Below, one piece after another: positions 19,318 to 29,717 of a stretch of 64,000 nucleotides of DNA; position 1 is the stretch's first letter; the number at the start of each line of letters is the position of its first letter. The stretch covers positions 1-64,000 of the forward strand of contig NZ_JAKKSL010000004.1 of NCBI RefSeq assembly GCF_022669015.1, written 5' to 3'. The stretch is from Colwellia maritima. Its GTDB lineage: Bacteria; Pseudomonadota; Gammaproteobacteria; Enterobacterales; Alteromonadaceae. Below the pieces are notes generated by a model that was not told the origin of the DNA, searched no databases, and was given only the letters and a program-made list of their open reading frames with translations. A program made the position numbers and the translations under genes.

Positions 19318-20503
19318 TGTTGTTCTCTTTTTAAGTTTTTTTTTTCTTCCAATCTGTTTTGCTTTTCAGTCAGATAGATCGCATGAAGACACGCTTTTTT
19401 TAGAAAGCAGGCCACCAGAATACCGACAGTACTATGAAAAATATTTAAAGCAGGGTGAACATGATGCTGTTTTAAATTTAATGGAAATAGGTATTAAAGC
19501 ATTAAAAGATAAAAACTTGGTTGAAGCGGCTTATGCTTTTGATAATGCGTTAAAAAGAATTGAATTTGTTTTTTCAGATAGCGAAGCGGCGCAAAAAGCA
19601 AGATCGCTATGGTATAGTGAAGAAGAGAAAGACTTTAAAGGCGAGCCCTATGAACGGGTAATGGCGTATTATTATCGCGGTCTTATTTATTTAATGAACG
19701 GTGATTATGAAAATGCTAGAGCAACGTTTCAAAGTGGCATATTGCAAGATGCCTTTGCAGAAGAGCAACAATATAGGGCCGATTTTTCTTCGCTAATTTT
19801 ATTGGTGGGTCGGGCAGCATCAAAAATGGGCGTTGACCATTTAAGGGAAGATGCTTATCAAGAGTTAGCAAAAGTGAATCCTGAAGTCGCTATTCCTAAA
19901 AAGAATCACAACGTAATATTTATTGCCGAACCCGGGAAATCACCGCGAAAGCTTCGTGATGGCGTGGGGCATTTTGATTTGGTGTTTAGACGAGGTAAAA
20001 AATTTAAAGATCAGTCAGCCAAGGTAGTACTTAACAAAACAGAAATACCCTTACGTTTAGCTGATGATGTGTTTATGCAAGCGAGTACTCGCGGTGGCAG
20101 AGCAGTAGATAGAATCATTAAAGGTAAAGTATTCTTCAAAGAAGGCTCAGAAGCTACCGGAGAGGTGTTAACCACGGTAGGTAAAACCATAGTAGGTCTG
20201 TCAGCTGTTGACAGTGCTAGTATGAACTCTGGTGCTCAAATTGGTGCTGTACTGACACTGGTTGGTGTAGGCGCCAAAATATTCGCTAGAAACGTTAATG
20301 CAAAAGCGGATAAGCGTTATTGGAAGTCGTTACCAAACACGATATTAATGTCTACTGCTTACGTTGAAAATTTAGACGATTTAAAAAACATAGCGGTTCT
20401 TTATCTTGATAAATATGATAACGAATTATCGTCATTTGACTCAGTAACCATAGTAAAAATAAATGATAATAACGCGATAGTTTGGAGTAAATCGAACGAA
20501 TAA
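19301..20503 (+). CDS. COG3014-type exported TPR protein
   Basis: About 400 residues from ATG 19301, which overlaps the LpoB-like stop by 17 bases and is followed by a signal peptide (SFIGNVVLFLSFFFLPICFA). The next part holds TPR-like helices (ALKDKNLVEAAYAFDNALKR, YYYRGLIYLMNGDYENARAT). A C-terminal domain of strands and a Gly-rich segment follows (GKTIVGLSAVDSASMNSGAQ). COG3014 proteins are often beside LpoB-like lipoproteins in gammaproteobacteria and have no proven role. A periplasmic partner of the LpoB-like lipoprotein is the simplest reading. Confidence 0.75.
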   Translation: MSFIGNVVLFLSFFFLPICFAFQSDRSHEDTLFLESRPPEYRQYYEKYLKQGEHDAVLNLMEIGIKALKDKNLVEAAYAFDNALKRIEFVFSDSEAAQKARSLWYSEEEKDFKGEPYERVMAYYYRGLIYLMNGDYENARATFQSGILQDAFAEEQQYRADFSSLILLVGRAASKMGVDHLREDAYQELAKVNPEVAIPKKNHNVIFIAEPGKSPRKLRDGVGHFDLVFRRGKKFKDQSAKVVLNKTEIPLRLADDVFMQASTRGGRAVDRIIKGKVFFKEGSEATGEVLTTVGKTIVGLSAVDSASMNSGAQIGAVLTLVGVGAKIFARNVNAKADKRYWKSLPNTILMSTAYVENLDDLKNIAVLYLDKYDNELSSFDSVTIVKINDNNAIVWSKSNE

Positions 20504-20582
20504 CCACTATGTGTGTTGTATGTTTAGTGTGTAGTATTGTGTAATTTTGCGCAATATGAGTATATTTTAAAAGGAGACTTAA

Positions 20583-21440
20583 ATGAAATTTATAACTTTA
20601 TGTGGCAGCCTTATGGTTGCCCTGGTAGGCAGTTCGGCCATTGCTCAAGACCATGATGCGACTAAAATGTTAGTGACGAGCAAATCCCCACAAAAAGTTG
20701 CTCAGGCAAGAGAAGCCCTTTCATCAGAATTTGTAAATGCCTATAAAAAAGAAGGCGAACCCAAAATTGCAATATTTTGGAATAAAACGTTTGATGATCA
20801 ACTGAGCCAATGGAATGCCACTAGCCGGATATCAAAAACAGGCGAAACGAGTTCAGAATCAAAAGACAAATTTGAACCCAATAGCGCTAATGAAGCCTAT
20901 GTTCGTAATACGTCGGGTGGTAGCAGAATTGTAGAAGCGAAATATATTGAAGAAAAAATTGAAGCAAAGAATAGAGAAGGCTTTGGTGAGTTAAACGATT
21001 TTAGTTTTAGTGGTGGGTTTGTACAATCATTACTTGAATCAGGTGTTTATATCATTGATAGAGACGCGATAATGAGGTTGATGCAAAGAGACTCTGCGAA
21101 ATCGTCTGGAGCAGAAATGATCTCTGACGCTAAAAAAATAGAAACTGACGCACTGTTAGGTTATGCGGATTTACTTGCGGAAATTGTCTTTTCAAAAGAG
21201 TTTTCTGCGGCTTCTCCTATGAACAGAGAATTTTTAGTTACAGTGAAAGAAATTTCTACAGGGCGCTTAATTACTATGTTTAGATCAAGTGCTATGCCAA
21301 GCAATATTAACAAATTTGAAGCAAGCGAATCAGGCTATGACTCTGTTAATATCAACTTAAAAGAAGGGAACTTTCGTCCAGAGCTTGCGGGAGAGCAGCT
21401 AGCTTACGAATTGATGCAAAAACTGATTAAAATTTGGTAG
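20583..21440 (+). CDS. Exported protein of unknown function in the LpoB-like operon
   Basis: 285 residues with a clear signal peptide (ITLCGSLMVALVGSSAIAQD). The mature part looks like a CsgG/LpoB-type alpha/beta domain: an early strand EPKIAIFWNKTFDDQL, then GFVQSLLESGVYIIDRDAIM and ALLGYADLLAEIVFSKEFSA, and a strand FLVTVKEISTGRLITMFRSS before a final helix AGEQLAYELMQKLIKIW. The resemblance to the 'old lipoprotein' CsgG fold is inferred from pattern only. AGGAG lies before the start. It probably belongs to the same transcript as the two genes before it and the kinase after it. Confidence 0.6.
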   Translation: MKFITLCGSLMVALVGSSAIAQDHDATKMLVTSKSPQKVAQAREALSSEFVNAYKKEGEPKIAIFWNKTFDDQLSQWNATSRISKTGETSSESKDKFEPNSANEAYVRNTSGGSRIVEAKYIEEKIEAKNREGFGELNDFSFSGGFVQSLLESGVYIIDRDAIMRLMQRDSAKSSGAEMISDAKKIETDALLGYADLLAEIVFSKEFSAASPMNREFLVTVKEISTGRLITMFRSSAMPSNINKFEASESGYDSVNINLKEGNFRPELAGEQLAYELMQKLIKIW

Positions 21441-21470
21441 TCATGAGTCATTATTGATAATTCTTGATAG

Positions 21471-21550
21471 TTATAGACAGTTAGATAGACAGTTAGATAG
21501 ACAGTTAGATAGACAGTTAGATAGACAGTTATAGGCAGTTAGATAGGTAG
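21471..21550 (+). repeat. 12-base tandem repeats upstream of the kinase gene
   Basis: Four perfect copies of TTAGATAGACAG (21481-21528), flanked by degenerate copies (TTATAGACAG, TTATAGGCAG, TTAGATAGGTAG), end 11 bases before the kinase start. The array sits where the RBS should be, and no better Shine-Dalgarno is visible. Changes in copy number could alter translation. Confidence 0.85.
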
Positions 21551-21561
21551 TTAAATAAGAC

Positions 21562-23429
21562 ATGGAAATTGAAGGCTACGAAAAAATTGATGACCTTGGT
21601 AAAGGCGGTATGGCGTTTGTTTATAAATCACGTCATCTCAGTTTAGACAGAATTGTTGCTTTAAAGGTGATGGATAACAAATTTAACTGCGATGATTCCT
21701 TTACCAAGCGATTTCAACGAGAGGCCCGAATTTCAGCGCAATTAATGCATAAGCATATTGTGCAAATATATGATGTTGGCATTTTCCAAGGCAATAACTA
21801 CCTGTCGATGGAGTATGTACCCAATGGCGATTTAAGTGACCTACTAGTACAAGATCCTCCCCTTGAAGAAAATACAATTGTTGAATGTATCAAGCAAATG
21901 GCGTCAGCGCTAGATTTTGCTGCCAGTAAAAGAGTTGTACATAGAGATATAAAACCTGCCAATATTTTGGTTAGAGGTAAAAATGATTTTGTGCTTGCCG
22001 ACTTTGGTATTGCTAAATCTGATGATGTAGCCTCTAATTTAACCGAGGTAGGCTCTATTATAGGTACACCGAGTTATATGAGCCCCGAGCAAAGTAAAGG
22101 GCAAACACTGGATCATCGTTCTGATTTATACAGTTTAGGTGTGGTTTTTTATCAATTGTTGTGTAATAAAGTGCCTTATGATGGCGATTCAGCCTTGTCT
22201 GTAGGCATTAAACACCTCAACTCGCCAGTTCCACCAGTAATAGAAAAATATCTAAAATACCAACCGGTTATAGATAAGCTGCTAGCAAAACTGCCGGAAG
22301 ACAGGTATCAATCAGGGGCCGAATTAGCCAATGCCCTTGATGTCATTAATGATGCAACCTTGTTAGTAGAACAAACGCTGATAAGAGCGCCTTCTATTGA
22401 CACTACTGCTACCTCGGTAGAGACTGAGGTATTAGCCTCAAGCTACAGGACAAAAAAAGGCATAATCATTGCGTTGGTGTCACTTTTGGTAGTCACGGTA
22501 GTGCTCAGCTTTATTTTTCTTTTTCCCGATGACACTCAAAATACTACTCAACAAATTACTCAAGATACGATGCCTGTGACGAATGTTGAAACATCAACGC
22601 CATTAGTTAATGCATCTACTCCGCCGACATCTTCGCCGCCTACATCTATTCAAAGACAGCACCTTCTCAAACAATAGATAAATCGCATTTGAAACAAAAA
22701 GCGGATTATTCCTATTCAATAGTGGATAAAGCAGCGTTGCAACAGCCGGTATCAAAACTTAATACAGCAATGATAAAGGTAATACCTGGTCAATTTTCTA
22801 TGGGGGCAAATCAGGCCGGTTTAATTGATGCTAGGCCTATTCACCTAGTAGATATTCAATCATTTAAAATATCTAAATTTCCTGTGTCTGAAGCAGACTA
22901 TGCACTGTTCTTAACTGCGATAGGTAAAAGTGCTAAAAACAAGAATAGCGCTAAACCGTTAAGCAACATTTCTTGGGATGGTGCGGTAGAAATGATTAAT
23001 ACTATCAATGGTGCGCTAGGGGAAAGTTTTAGGTTACCTACCGAGTCTGAATGGGAATATGCTGCTAGTTATGGCAACAAGCATTCTTACCCTTGGGGGA
23101 AATATATAGGGCGAAATAACGCCGTATGTAAAAACTGTGGTAGTCAATGGGACAACCGTGCTGCCGTTAATGTTGATAGTTTTTCGCCCAATAGTTTAGG
23201 CCTTTATAGTATGAATGGTAATGTTTGGGAATGGATTCAAGATTGTTACATTGATAATTACGAATCAGGCCCAAACACTAACAAAGCCAGAGAGTTTGAT
23301 CATTGCGAAAGACGTGTGATCAGAGGAGGCGCATGGAATTCACCTAATGAGCAAATATCGAGTAAATATAGAAATGCTTCTTTGGCGAGTTACAGCTCTG
23401 ATGTTATAGGGTTTAGATTAGCTAAATAG
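21562..23429 (+). CDS. Membrane Ser/Thr protein kinase fused to an FGE-sulfatase (SUMF1) domain (frameshifted)
   Basis: The N-terminal Hanks-type kinase domain has GKGGMAFV (G-loop, residues 13-20), Lys35 in VALKV, HRDIKPANI (catalytic loop, 127-135), DFGIAK (147-152) and GTPSYMSPEQ. A membrane helix follows (about 300-317), then a Thr/Pro/Ser-rich linker. The frame breaks at about 22655 in an A run; four A instead of three give QKTAPSQTIDKSHLKQ and lead into the second part. That part is a formylglycine-generating-enzyme-like domain (FRLPTESEWEYAA, NGNVWEWIQDCY, RVIRGGAWNS, GFRLAK). Kinase-SUMF1 fusions are known in bacteria, the SUMF1 part usually being a periplasmic sensor or binding domain. 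Targets are unknown; the LpoB-like genes upstream are candidates. Confidence 0.88.
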
Positions 23430-23465
23430 TGTGTGTTGGCAGAAGCCTAACCCACTTAACCATGC

Positions 23466-23492
23466 ATTGTAGGGGGGAATTTATTGCCTCAT
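23466..23492 (-). repeat. REP-like repeat fragment
   Basis: Minus strand reads GGCAATAAATTCCCCCCTAC, the same module as at 5830 and 30617. It lies between the kinase and permease genes, which converge here. Confidence 0.5.
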
Positions 23493-23493
23493 G

Positions 23494-24769
23494 TTACATA
23501 ACCCTTAACGCGTAATTAGGTGTGATTTTTGTCGCTTGTATCGCAGGGTGAATACCAAATACAATACCAACAATAATTGAAAATATTGGCCCTACGATAA
23601 TTGTGTAAAGCGATATTTCAACAGGCCGGCCTAACAAATACTTCTATTAATAGTGCCAATATTACGCCACCGACAACGCCAGATAAAGATCCAACTACGG
23701 TGATCAGCAAAGAGTAAGCTAAGAACAATGTTATAATTCGGTCATTTGTTGCTCCCACGGCTATTCTTAAGCCAATTTCTCTGGTTTGTTCAGCAACGTG
23801 AGCTAACATAACATTCATTATTCCTATACCGCCTACAAGTAATGATAGCCCTGCAATCGCACTCATAATTAGTGTAAATACTTCCTGTTCTTTTTTTGAC
23901 TTTTCTAACAGTTGAGCAGGTATAACCACATTGAAATCAATGATTCCACGATGAGTCATTTGTAATAAATCGCTCACTTTTGCCCCAATCATTTCTAACT
24001 GTGATAATTGGCTTGATTGAAAATGCAACGTGATGCCTGATAATTGCGTTACACTGTTTGATAATAATGAGATAGGTAATAGAACAGAGTTGTTAAAATC
24101 AATTGCGGAAAGAGCGGTACCTTCGGTGAGTAACTTTTCTTTTTGAGATAGCTTGCCAATAACAGAACAACCTTCATTTTTCCAGTGGATAGAATCACCA
24201 ACATTAAATTTTCGATTAGTTAAGAAAACGTTCGCACCTAGATTACAAAAGGCGCTTTTATCATGATTATCTACTTCATTAAGCAACCGACCTTTCGTTG
24301 TAGACAATGATTCTGCTTCAATCCAATCAATATTGGCGTATATAATATCAACCACAGTGGTTTTATCGCCCATCACAATAGGTACAGCTTCAATTTTAAT
24401 AAATGCGCCTATATCAGCATGGCTAAAAACAACTTTAAGTCGGTTAATATCATTTAATGTTAGACCTGTTGCTTGATTCATAGCGTAAACTTCAGATTTA
24501 GCCAATTCAGTCACTTTGTTTTCTACTCTGACGGTAGTGATACCCATTGATAATATTTGTCTTAAAGCCTCTTTTTTTGCACCGTCTCCAATAGCGATCA
24601 TACTAACAAGCGCAATAGTACCAATAGCTATACCTAAGGCACTTAAGATTGTTCTTACTTTTCTATACATCAAGCATTGCCAAGCATCAAGTATGTCTAT
24701 TTTGATGAAGTTGGCGTTAAAGTGATTAAAGTAACTAAAGTTAAAGTTAAAGTTATCGTTAAAGCTCAT
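23494..24769 (-). CDS. MacB/LolC-like ABC exporter permease (frameshifted)
   Basis: About 425 residues. The N-terminal membrane helix is in TILSALGIAIGTIALVSMIAI. A large periplasmic MacB_PCD domain follows, then the FtsX-type three-helix end (LIMSAIAGLSLLVGGIGIMN, EIGLRIAVGAT, LLITVVGSLSGVVGG). The frame breaks near 23630; continuing in the next frame gives LLGRPVEISLYTIIVGPIFS and HPAIQATKITPNYALRVM to a stop at 23494, which completes the family's last helix. Start ATG 24769 overlaps the ATPase stop. The N-terminus has a short NFNFN repeat from AAAGTT units. With the ATPase, the HlyD-like and TolC-like genes it forms a MacAB-TolC-type exporter. Confidence 0.87.
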
Positions 24770-25430
24770 TGATAGATTTACCTTTTGGACCAACTTCTAA
24801 TATGGTGTCTGCCCATTGAATCGCTTCTTTGTCATGGCTGACTAGTACAACGGAACGGCCTAATTTGACTTGTTCAGATAACAAAGTAAGAAGATTAGTT
24901 GAGTTTTCTTCATCAAGGCTTGCTGTAGGTTCGTCGGCAAATATAACATTAGGTTTTAATAGCATGGCTCTAGCAAACGCCATGCGTTGTTGTTCACCGC
25001 CTGATAACAATGCGGGCGATTTGTGCATATGCTCTGATAGCCCAACGGTAACTAATAAATCACTAGCATACGCTTTGAGGTTGTCCATTGATTCTTCAGC
25101 GTATGACCCTGCAAGTAAAACATTTTCTAAAACGGTTTTATAGGGTAAGTAAAAGGGGGTTTGAAAAATAAAACCAAATTCTTTATTTCGTAATTTAGCT
25201 AGCTCTTCAGCTTTCATATCACCCAACGAGCGACCTAGGTAATTTATAACCCCACTTTCTGGTGATTCTAAGCCGCACAATATAGATAATAAGGTAGATT
25301 TTCCTGCACCTGAAGGGCCGACAATTGCCGTTATCTTCGCACTGTCAATTGAAAAGGATAAATTCGATAAGACTTGATGGACTCCAACGCCCACCACAAA
25401 TTGCTTACACAGACCAGTTACTTTAAACAT
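24759..25430 (-). CDS. MacB/LolD-type ABC transporter ATPase
   Basis: Intact 223 residues. Walker A GPSGAGKST (38-46), Q-loop FIFQTPFYLPY, signature LSGGEQQ (142-148), Walker B VIFADEPTASLD (162-173) and the switch His in VLVSHDKEA are all present. It is of the mechanotransmission class in which the ATPase is separate from the permease. It lies between the HlyD-like and permease genes, with a 16-base gap upstream and an 11-base overlap downstream, so translation is coupled. Confidence 0.93.
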   Translation of the reverse strand: MFKVTGLCKQFVVGVGVHQVLSNLSFSIDSAKITAIVGPSGAGKSTLLSILCGLESPESGVINYLGRSLGDMKAEELAKLRNKEFGFIFQTPFYLPYKTVLENVLLAGSYAEESMDNLKAYASDLLVTVGLSEHMHKSPALLSGGEQQRMAFARAMLLKPNVIFADEPTASLDEENSTNLLTLLSEQVKLGRSVVLVSHDKEAIQWADTILEVGPKGKSINEL

Positions 25431-25446
25431 AAATTGACTTCACACA

Positions 25447-26918
25447 TTAGTTTTCACTAGCACTATAAATTGTTGTGTGATTTTCTATACCCTCGATAAC
25501 TTCAATCCATTGATGGTTACTAACACCGGCAGTGAAGTTATGTTTTGTTAGCTGTCCAAAGTCTTTTATCCACACGTAATATTTTCCATCCTCGTAAGTC
25601 GTTAAATGAATGGGTACGGCTAATTTATTGTCAACTTGCTTTACCATAATATCAGCACGACCAGACATGCCTACATGAAAGTTAGTCGGGGATTTATCTA
25701 TGGTTATTTCGACATTAAACCGATTAACGCCATTATTGCCATTAGATACCACTTTATTAATTCGGGTCACTTTGCCGTTATATGAGTCGCTGCTATAGGC
25801 ATCAAGGTAAATTTTTGATTTCATATTAATGCTGATTTTAGCAACATCAAATTCTCTAACTTGCGTACTTAAAATTAGTTTATTTGTATCAGGTATTTCC
25901 ATTAAGGTTTGCCCAGACCAAATGTTATCGCCCACTTGAACTTTATGCACTCCTTCAGCTCGAGAAATCCCTTTGTAGATAACGTTGCCTGAGAGAGGAG
26001 CAATCAATTCACAGGCGGCTATATTTAGTTTAGCTTTTTCAACTCGACCTAGTACTCTTTGGTGATCTCTTGTCGCTTTAACAATAGCATTGCGACTGTT
26101 TTGTATTTGAATTTCTGATACTCTTAGCGTACGTCGATAATCTGCGGCCGCAGACTCTTTTAGTATTTCAACTTCTCTTTTCATTTTGGGCCATTCAAAG
26201 CGATTAAAATTAGTTAATTCTTGTGATTTTAAGTCTTTTTGTTCAATTAATTTTTGAACATTATCGGCTGCTTTTTCTTTTTCGCGAATACTGACATGCC
26301 CACGTTTAAGTAGTATTTGAAAATCAGCTAATTCTAGCTTGGCTATTTCAAGTTCACGTTCTGCCTGTTTAACTTCTAAACCTAATTTTTTACGCTTTAA
26401 GACGTTTGTGCCTTCTAATAATTCTCTTGCTTTGAGTTCTGCCACTTCAAGTGTTTTTTTCGCATTATCAGCAGACTTGTCTGATTCTTCGAGTTGTATG
26501 ATTAAAGATCGTTTTGCTAGTTCTAATGACGCTTCAGTATCAGACAGGCTCTGTTCTGCGCTTGACAGCTCTTCTAGCAATGCTGTTTTGTCAAATTGAG
26601 CAATAACACTACCTTGTTCAACATAGCTGCCGTCTGGAATTAAATAGATTAGCTTAGTGCGTGTGTTAGAAATATTTGACTTAATAGGAACCACTCTGGC
26701 GGCTGTAATTCGCCTCTTGTTTGAACTAAGGAAGAGAATGTTTGATAGGTGACGGTATGCTCTGTTTCTAAATTAAAACCATCGTTACCTTTAGAGGTGT
26801 TTGCTCCCCACCAAGTTATAATAAACAGTATAAGAATAATTAACGCAGCACTAACTTTCACAGAAAGGGAAGAAAAGAAACCAACTATTACTTTAAATTG
26901 GTTTGGATTTGTAAACAT
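25447..26918 (-). CDS. HlyD/MacA-like periplasmic adaptor (frameshifted)
   Basis: About 490 residues. The N-terminal membrane anchor is in SAALIILILFIITWWG. The biotinyl-lipoyl-like half is DGSYVEQGSVIAQFDKTAL. A long alpha-helical coiled-coil hairpin follows (about 150 residues), then the second lipoyl half (IAPLSGNVIYKGISRAEGV) and beta-barrel and membrane-proximal domains. The frame breaks at about 26690 (TRGELQP then ARVVPIKSN). The chosen start, ATG 26918, gives MFTNPNQFKVIV and overlaps the TolC-like stop at 26893. The adaptor links the permease to the outer-membrane channel. Confidence 0.87.
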
Positions 26919-28288
26919 TGTTAAGCCACTCAATAGATAATATGCCCATCGCTTGGGCAAAGTTTATCATGTTTTTAGTTAAATTAGCTTGTTGACGGAT
27001 CAACTCAACTTCTACTTGCTGTAATTCATCTTCAGCATCCATTAAATCTAAGTTATTAGAAAGCCCACGTTCATACCTCAATTGTGCTAGATCAACCGCA
27101 TTAGTCGCTTGAGTTAACCGTTCTTCGCTTAACAGCTGTTGTTCTTGTATTAAACGTATTGTATCCGCGAGATTCATGATTTCATCTTTCACTCTGCGGC
27201 GGGTACTTTTTTGTTGTCTTAACAAAGCACGGTAGGCAATTTTTTGTTTTAGATAGTTATTTTTTTCATTGTCTAAATTAAACCCTGTTTGGTATGACAC
27301 GCCTACATTCCAGTTTACGTCATCCTGAAAGCTCCCCGTGTCGTTTTCAAAGCCATTCAGGTATTTATTCACTTCTGCGGTAAATTTAATGTCAGGCAAA
27401 AGCTGCTTTTCTGCTTTGTATAGTGACAAGTTTGCCAGTTTAAGATCTAAGGCTAACGCTCTAACATCACCTCGATTTCCCATGGCAACCGCCACGTAAT
27501 CCAGAGGGAGAGAGTAAAACAATTGGTCGATAGAATTCGAAATCTGATCTTTAGTAAAACTAACGTTACCGCCGCCTAAATCAGACAGATTACGTAACAG
27601 ACTCTTAACATTTTTGTTGTCATTCTGTGCTCGTGATTTTGCACTAATTAACGATAGTTTGGCGCGATATATATCTGTTTTAGCAACTAAACCTAAACTG
27701 TATCTCGATTCAGCAACTTCTAAGTTTAATTGAGAACGCTTTACACTTAACTTCTGATAATTCATGTTGTTTAAAGGTTAATACCACATCAAGATATAAA
27801 TATGCAGCACGTGCTATTAAGTTTTGGGTTAACAATTCTGATTGTAAAGCTAATTTATCTTGCCCGATTTCTGCCACTTTTAACGGCATTGAATTAATGT
27901 CGTAACCCCATTGGCGAAACAAGCCTTGCTCTAATCGTAAATACGATTTTGGTGATTCACTGGAATAGTTATCAGATTCAAATTTTTCATATTTGGTGCC
28001 TAACGTTACTTGGCTGCCAAATTGAGTTTTCTTTTTAACTTCAAACCCAACGCCTTGCGTACTACCTAGGGTACTTTCATTCAAACTGACAATAGGAAAG
28101 TATTTGAAATCAAACGCACTTTTTGCCAGTGCTACGTCTAGTTCGGCTAAATGATTTTGTTCTTGAATAGTTTTGTTATCATCGCCTTTATTTAAAACCA
28201 TAGCGGTGTAATCAACCAAGGTGAGTTGATTGGCAGCTTGACAATTAAGTACAAGAAAAAATAGAAGGGTAGCTATAATGCTATACAT
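26893..28288 (-). CDS. TolC-like outer membrane efflux protein (frameshifted)
   Basis: About 465 residues with a signal peptide (MYSIIATLLFFLVLNCQA). Two outer-membrane-efflux repeats follow: helices NHLAELDVALAKSAFDFKYF and VAESRYSLGLVAKTDIYRAK, then LYKAEKQLLPDIKFTAEV and VDLAQLRYERGLSNNLDLMD. The frame breaks at about 27760-27770 (LTFKQ then NMNYQKLSVKRS). It is the outer-membrane channel of the adjacent exporter. It is separated from the upstream gene by a terminator-like hairpin, so the exporter genes may be read at a lower level. Confidence 0.87.
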
Positions 28289-28295
28289 AGAAATA

Positions 28296-28323
28296 GAAAA
28301 GCGCAGTACACTTGAACTGCGCT
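28296..28323 (-). terminator. Intra-operon hairpin before the exporter genes
   Basis: AGCGCAGT and ACTGCGCT make a perfect 8-base stem around an 8-base loop. On the minus strand it is followed by TTTTCTATTT. It lies between the stop of the Gly-rich secreted protein (28338) and the TolC-like start (28288), so it would terminate or attenuate between them. Confidence 0.65.
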
Positions 28324-28337
28324 ATATTTTATTCAGC

Positions 28338-29510
28338 TTACCCTTGATTCGTTGGGCATGAAAGAGTAAATTCCCAATACGTGCCTGTTTGATTACCACA
28401 ATTTGATGTTACGATAACTTCAATTTCATTTGGCGTATTGCCACCAGGTAGAGTAAACGTTGGTGATGTCGCCGGACCGCCGGGAGAAGCCGTACATCCA
28501 GTAGTATATAACTGGACATTATCATGCATGATAACCACTTCATCAGCTACACTGTTACCCAAAAAGTAGCTCATATGAAAATCACCATCGTTGGCAGCCA
28601 TGTTAATGGTAATATTAGAGGTTGCAGGAATATTGCCACTACCTTTTATAAGCTCGCCACAGACCGCCGAACCTGGTGGTAAAATCGTTCCATTATCACC
28701 TTCGCCTTTGAATTCTTCATCTTCATCTTCGTTGCCTAAGCCAGGTAAATTAAGTACAGGGATTCCTGTATACGGCGTACCGCTGTCAGTAACTGTTTCA
28801 CCTTCAATTACTTCCCCATTGACGATTACAGTGTTAATGTCGGCACCATCTTCTCCGGATGATCCAGAACTAGCAGCAATAGCACCACCGCCGACAACCA
28901 CAGCGGCACCAATGCCAATAGTAGTCATAGATAAACCACCAATACCGACCACACCTGAACCCGCCGCCACGCCTGTACTAGACATGGTAGCGGAATAACT
29001 ACCTACTGATGATAGGCTTACAGAATTACCCGCACTACCTAAAAGCTTACTCGCTTGATAAGCGTAAGTTACATTGTTGGCAAAATCTTCTGTTGTTACT
29101 TGGCTAGGGTCTAGTTCTGATTGAACTTCTAAAATATCAGAATAAGCTTTCTTGCTGTCTTCATCCCATTCACCACTGACTTTAGCGCCAAAAACATCGG
29201 ACTGATCAAAGCTACCATCTTGATATTTTACTGCAAAAAAATAATCAATTTGTTCCATTGATGGGCCAGGAGCAGGTAGGTTAGATTGCAAAACGAGCCC
29301 ATTTTTATCTAAATCAACAAAAATAAAAGTATCAGATAAATTAGATTTAAAATAAAGGCGAGCTTCTTTAATGGCTTTGGTATTATCTAATGTGCCTGAA
29401 ATTACAGATCTTTCACCAACTTTAATGGCATCAGATGGCTCATGTGTTACCTGTGCTTGAAGTGCAAATGATACGCAACAAGCGATAAGCGATAATGTTT
29501 TTAATTTCAC
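28338..29510 (-). CDS. Secreted protein with Gly-rich hydrophobic segment; possible exporter substrate
   Basis: 390 residues, no recognised family. Signal peptide (LSLIACCVSFALQAQ), then a beta domain (RSVISGTLDNTKAIKEARLY, FVDLDKNGLVL, IDYFFAVKYQDGSFD). A helical part is followed by a long Gly/Ala/Ser segment (VAAGSGVVGIGGLSMTTIGI, GAAVVVGGGAIAASSG; about residues 180-218) that could insert into a membrane. An acidic linker (EDEDEEFKGEGDNG) and a C-terminal Cys-containing beta domain with four Cys (CGELIKG, TTGCTASP, SNCGNQ, LSCPTNQ) close it. It is first in line before the exporter genes. A role as cargo or surface component of that system is inference. Confidence 0.6.
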   Translation of the reverse strand: MKLKTLSLIACCVSFALQAQVTHEPSDAIKVGERSVISGTLDNTKAIKEARLYFKSNLSDTFIFVDLDKNGLVLQSNLPAPGPSMEQIDYFFAVKYQDGSFDQSDVFGAKVSGEWDEDSKKAYSDILEVQSELDPSQVTTEDFANNVTYAYQASKLLGSAGNSVSLSSVGSYSATMSSTGVAAGSGVVGIGGLSMTTIGIGAAVVVGGGAIAASSGSSGEDGADINTVIVNGEVIEGETVTDSGTPYTGIPVLNLPGLGNEDEDEEFKGEGDNGTILPPGSAVCGELIKGSGNIPATSNITINMAANDGDFHMSYFLGNSVADEVVIMHDNVQLYTTGCTASPGGPATSPTFTLPGGNTPNEIEVIVTSNCGNQTGTYWEFTLSCPTNQG

Positions 29511-29565
29511 GAGAATATTCCTTATTTTTCATGTCCTGATGTTTCCACTTAAGTCGAAACGACAC

Positions 29566-29637
29566 ACGGGTAACGAAGGTTATTTTTTTGTATTATTAAC
29601 TACGGGTAACGAAGGTTATTTTTTTGTATTATTAACT
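29566..29637. repeat. Perfect 36-base tandem duplication upstream of the Gly-rich protein gene
   Basis: The unit starting ACGGGTAACGAAGG (29566-29601) is repeated exactly at 29602-29637. It lies in the presumed promoter region of the gene starting at 29510, so it may duplicate a binding site or promoter element. Confidence 0.9.
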
Positions 29638-29717
29638 AATGTTTATTCTATCTAATTTAAATTTCAAAGCAACACGTGAGTACTATTAAATGCTACCTAT
29701 ATGTGTATTTTAGTAAA

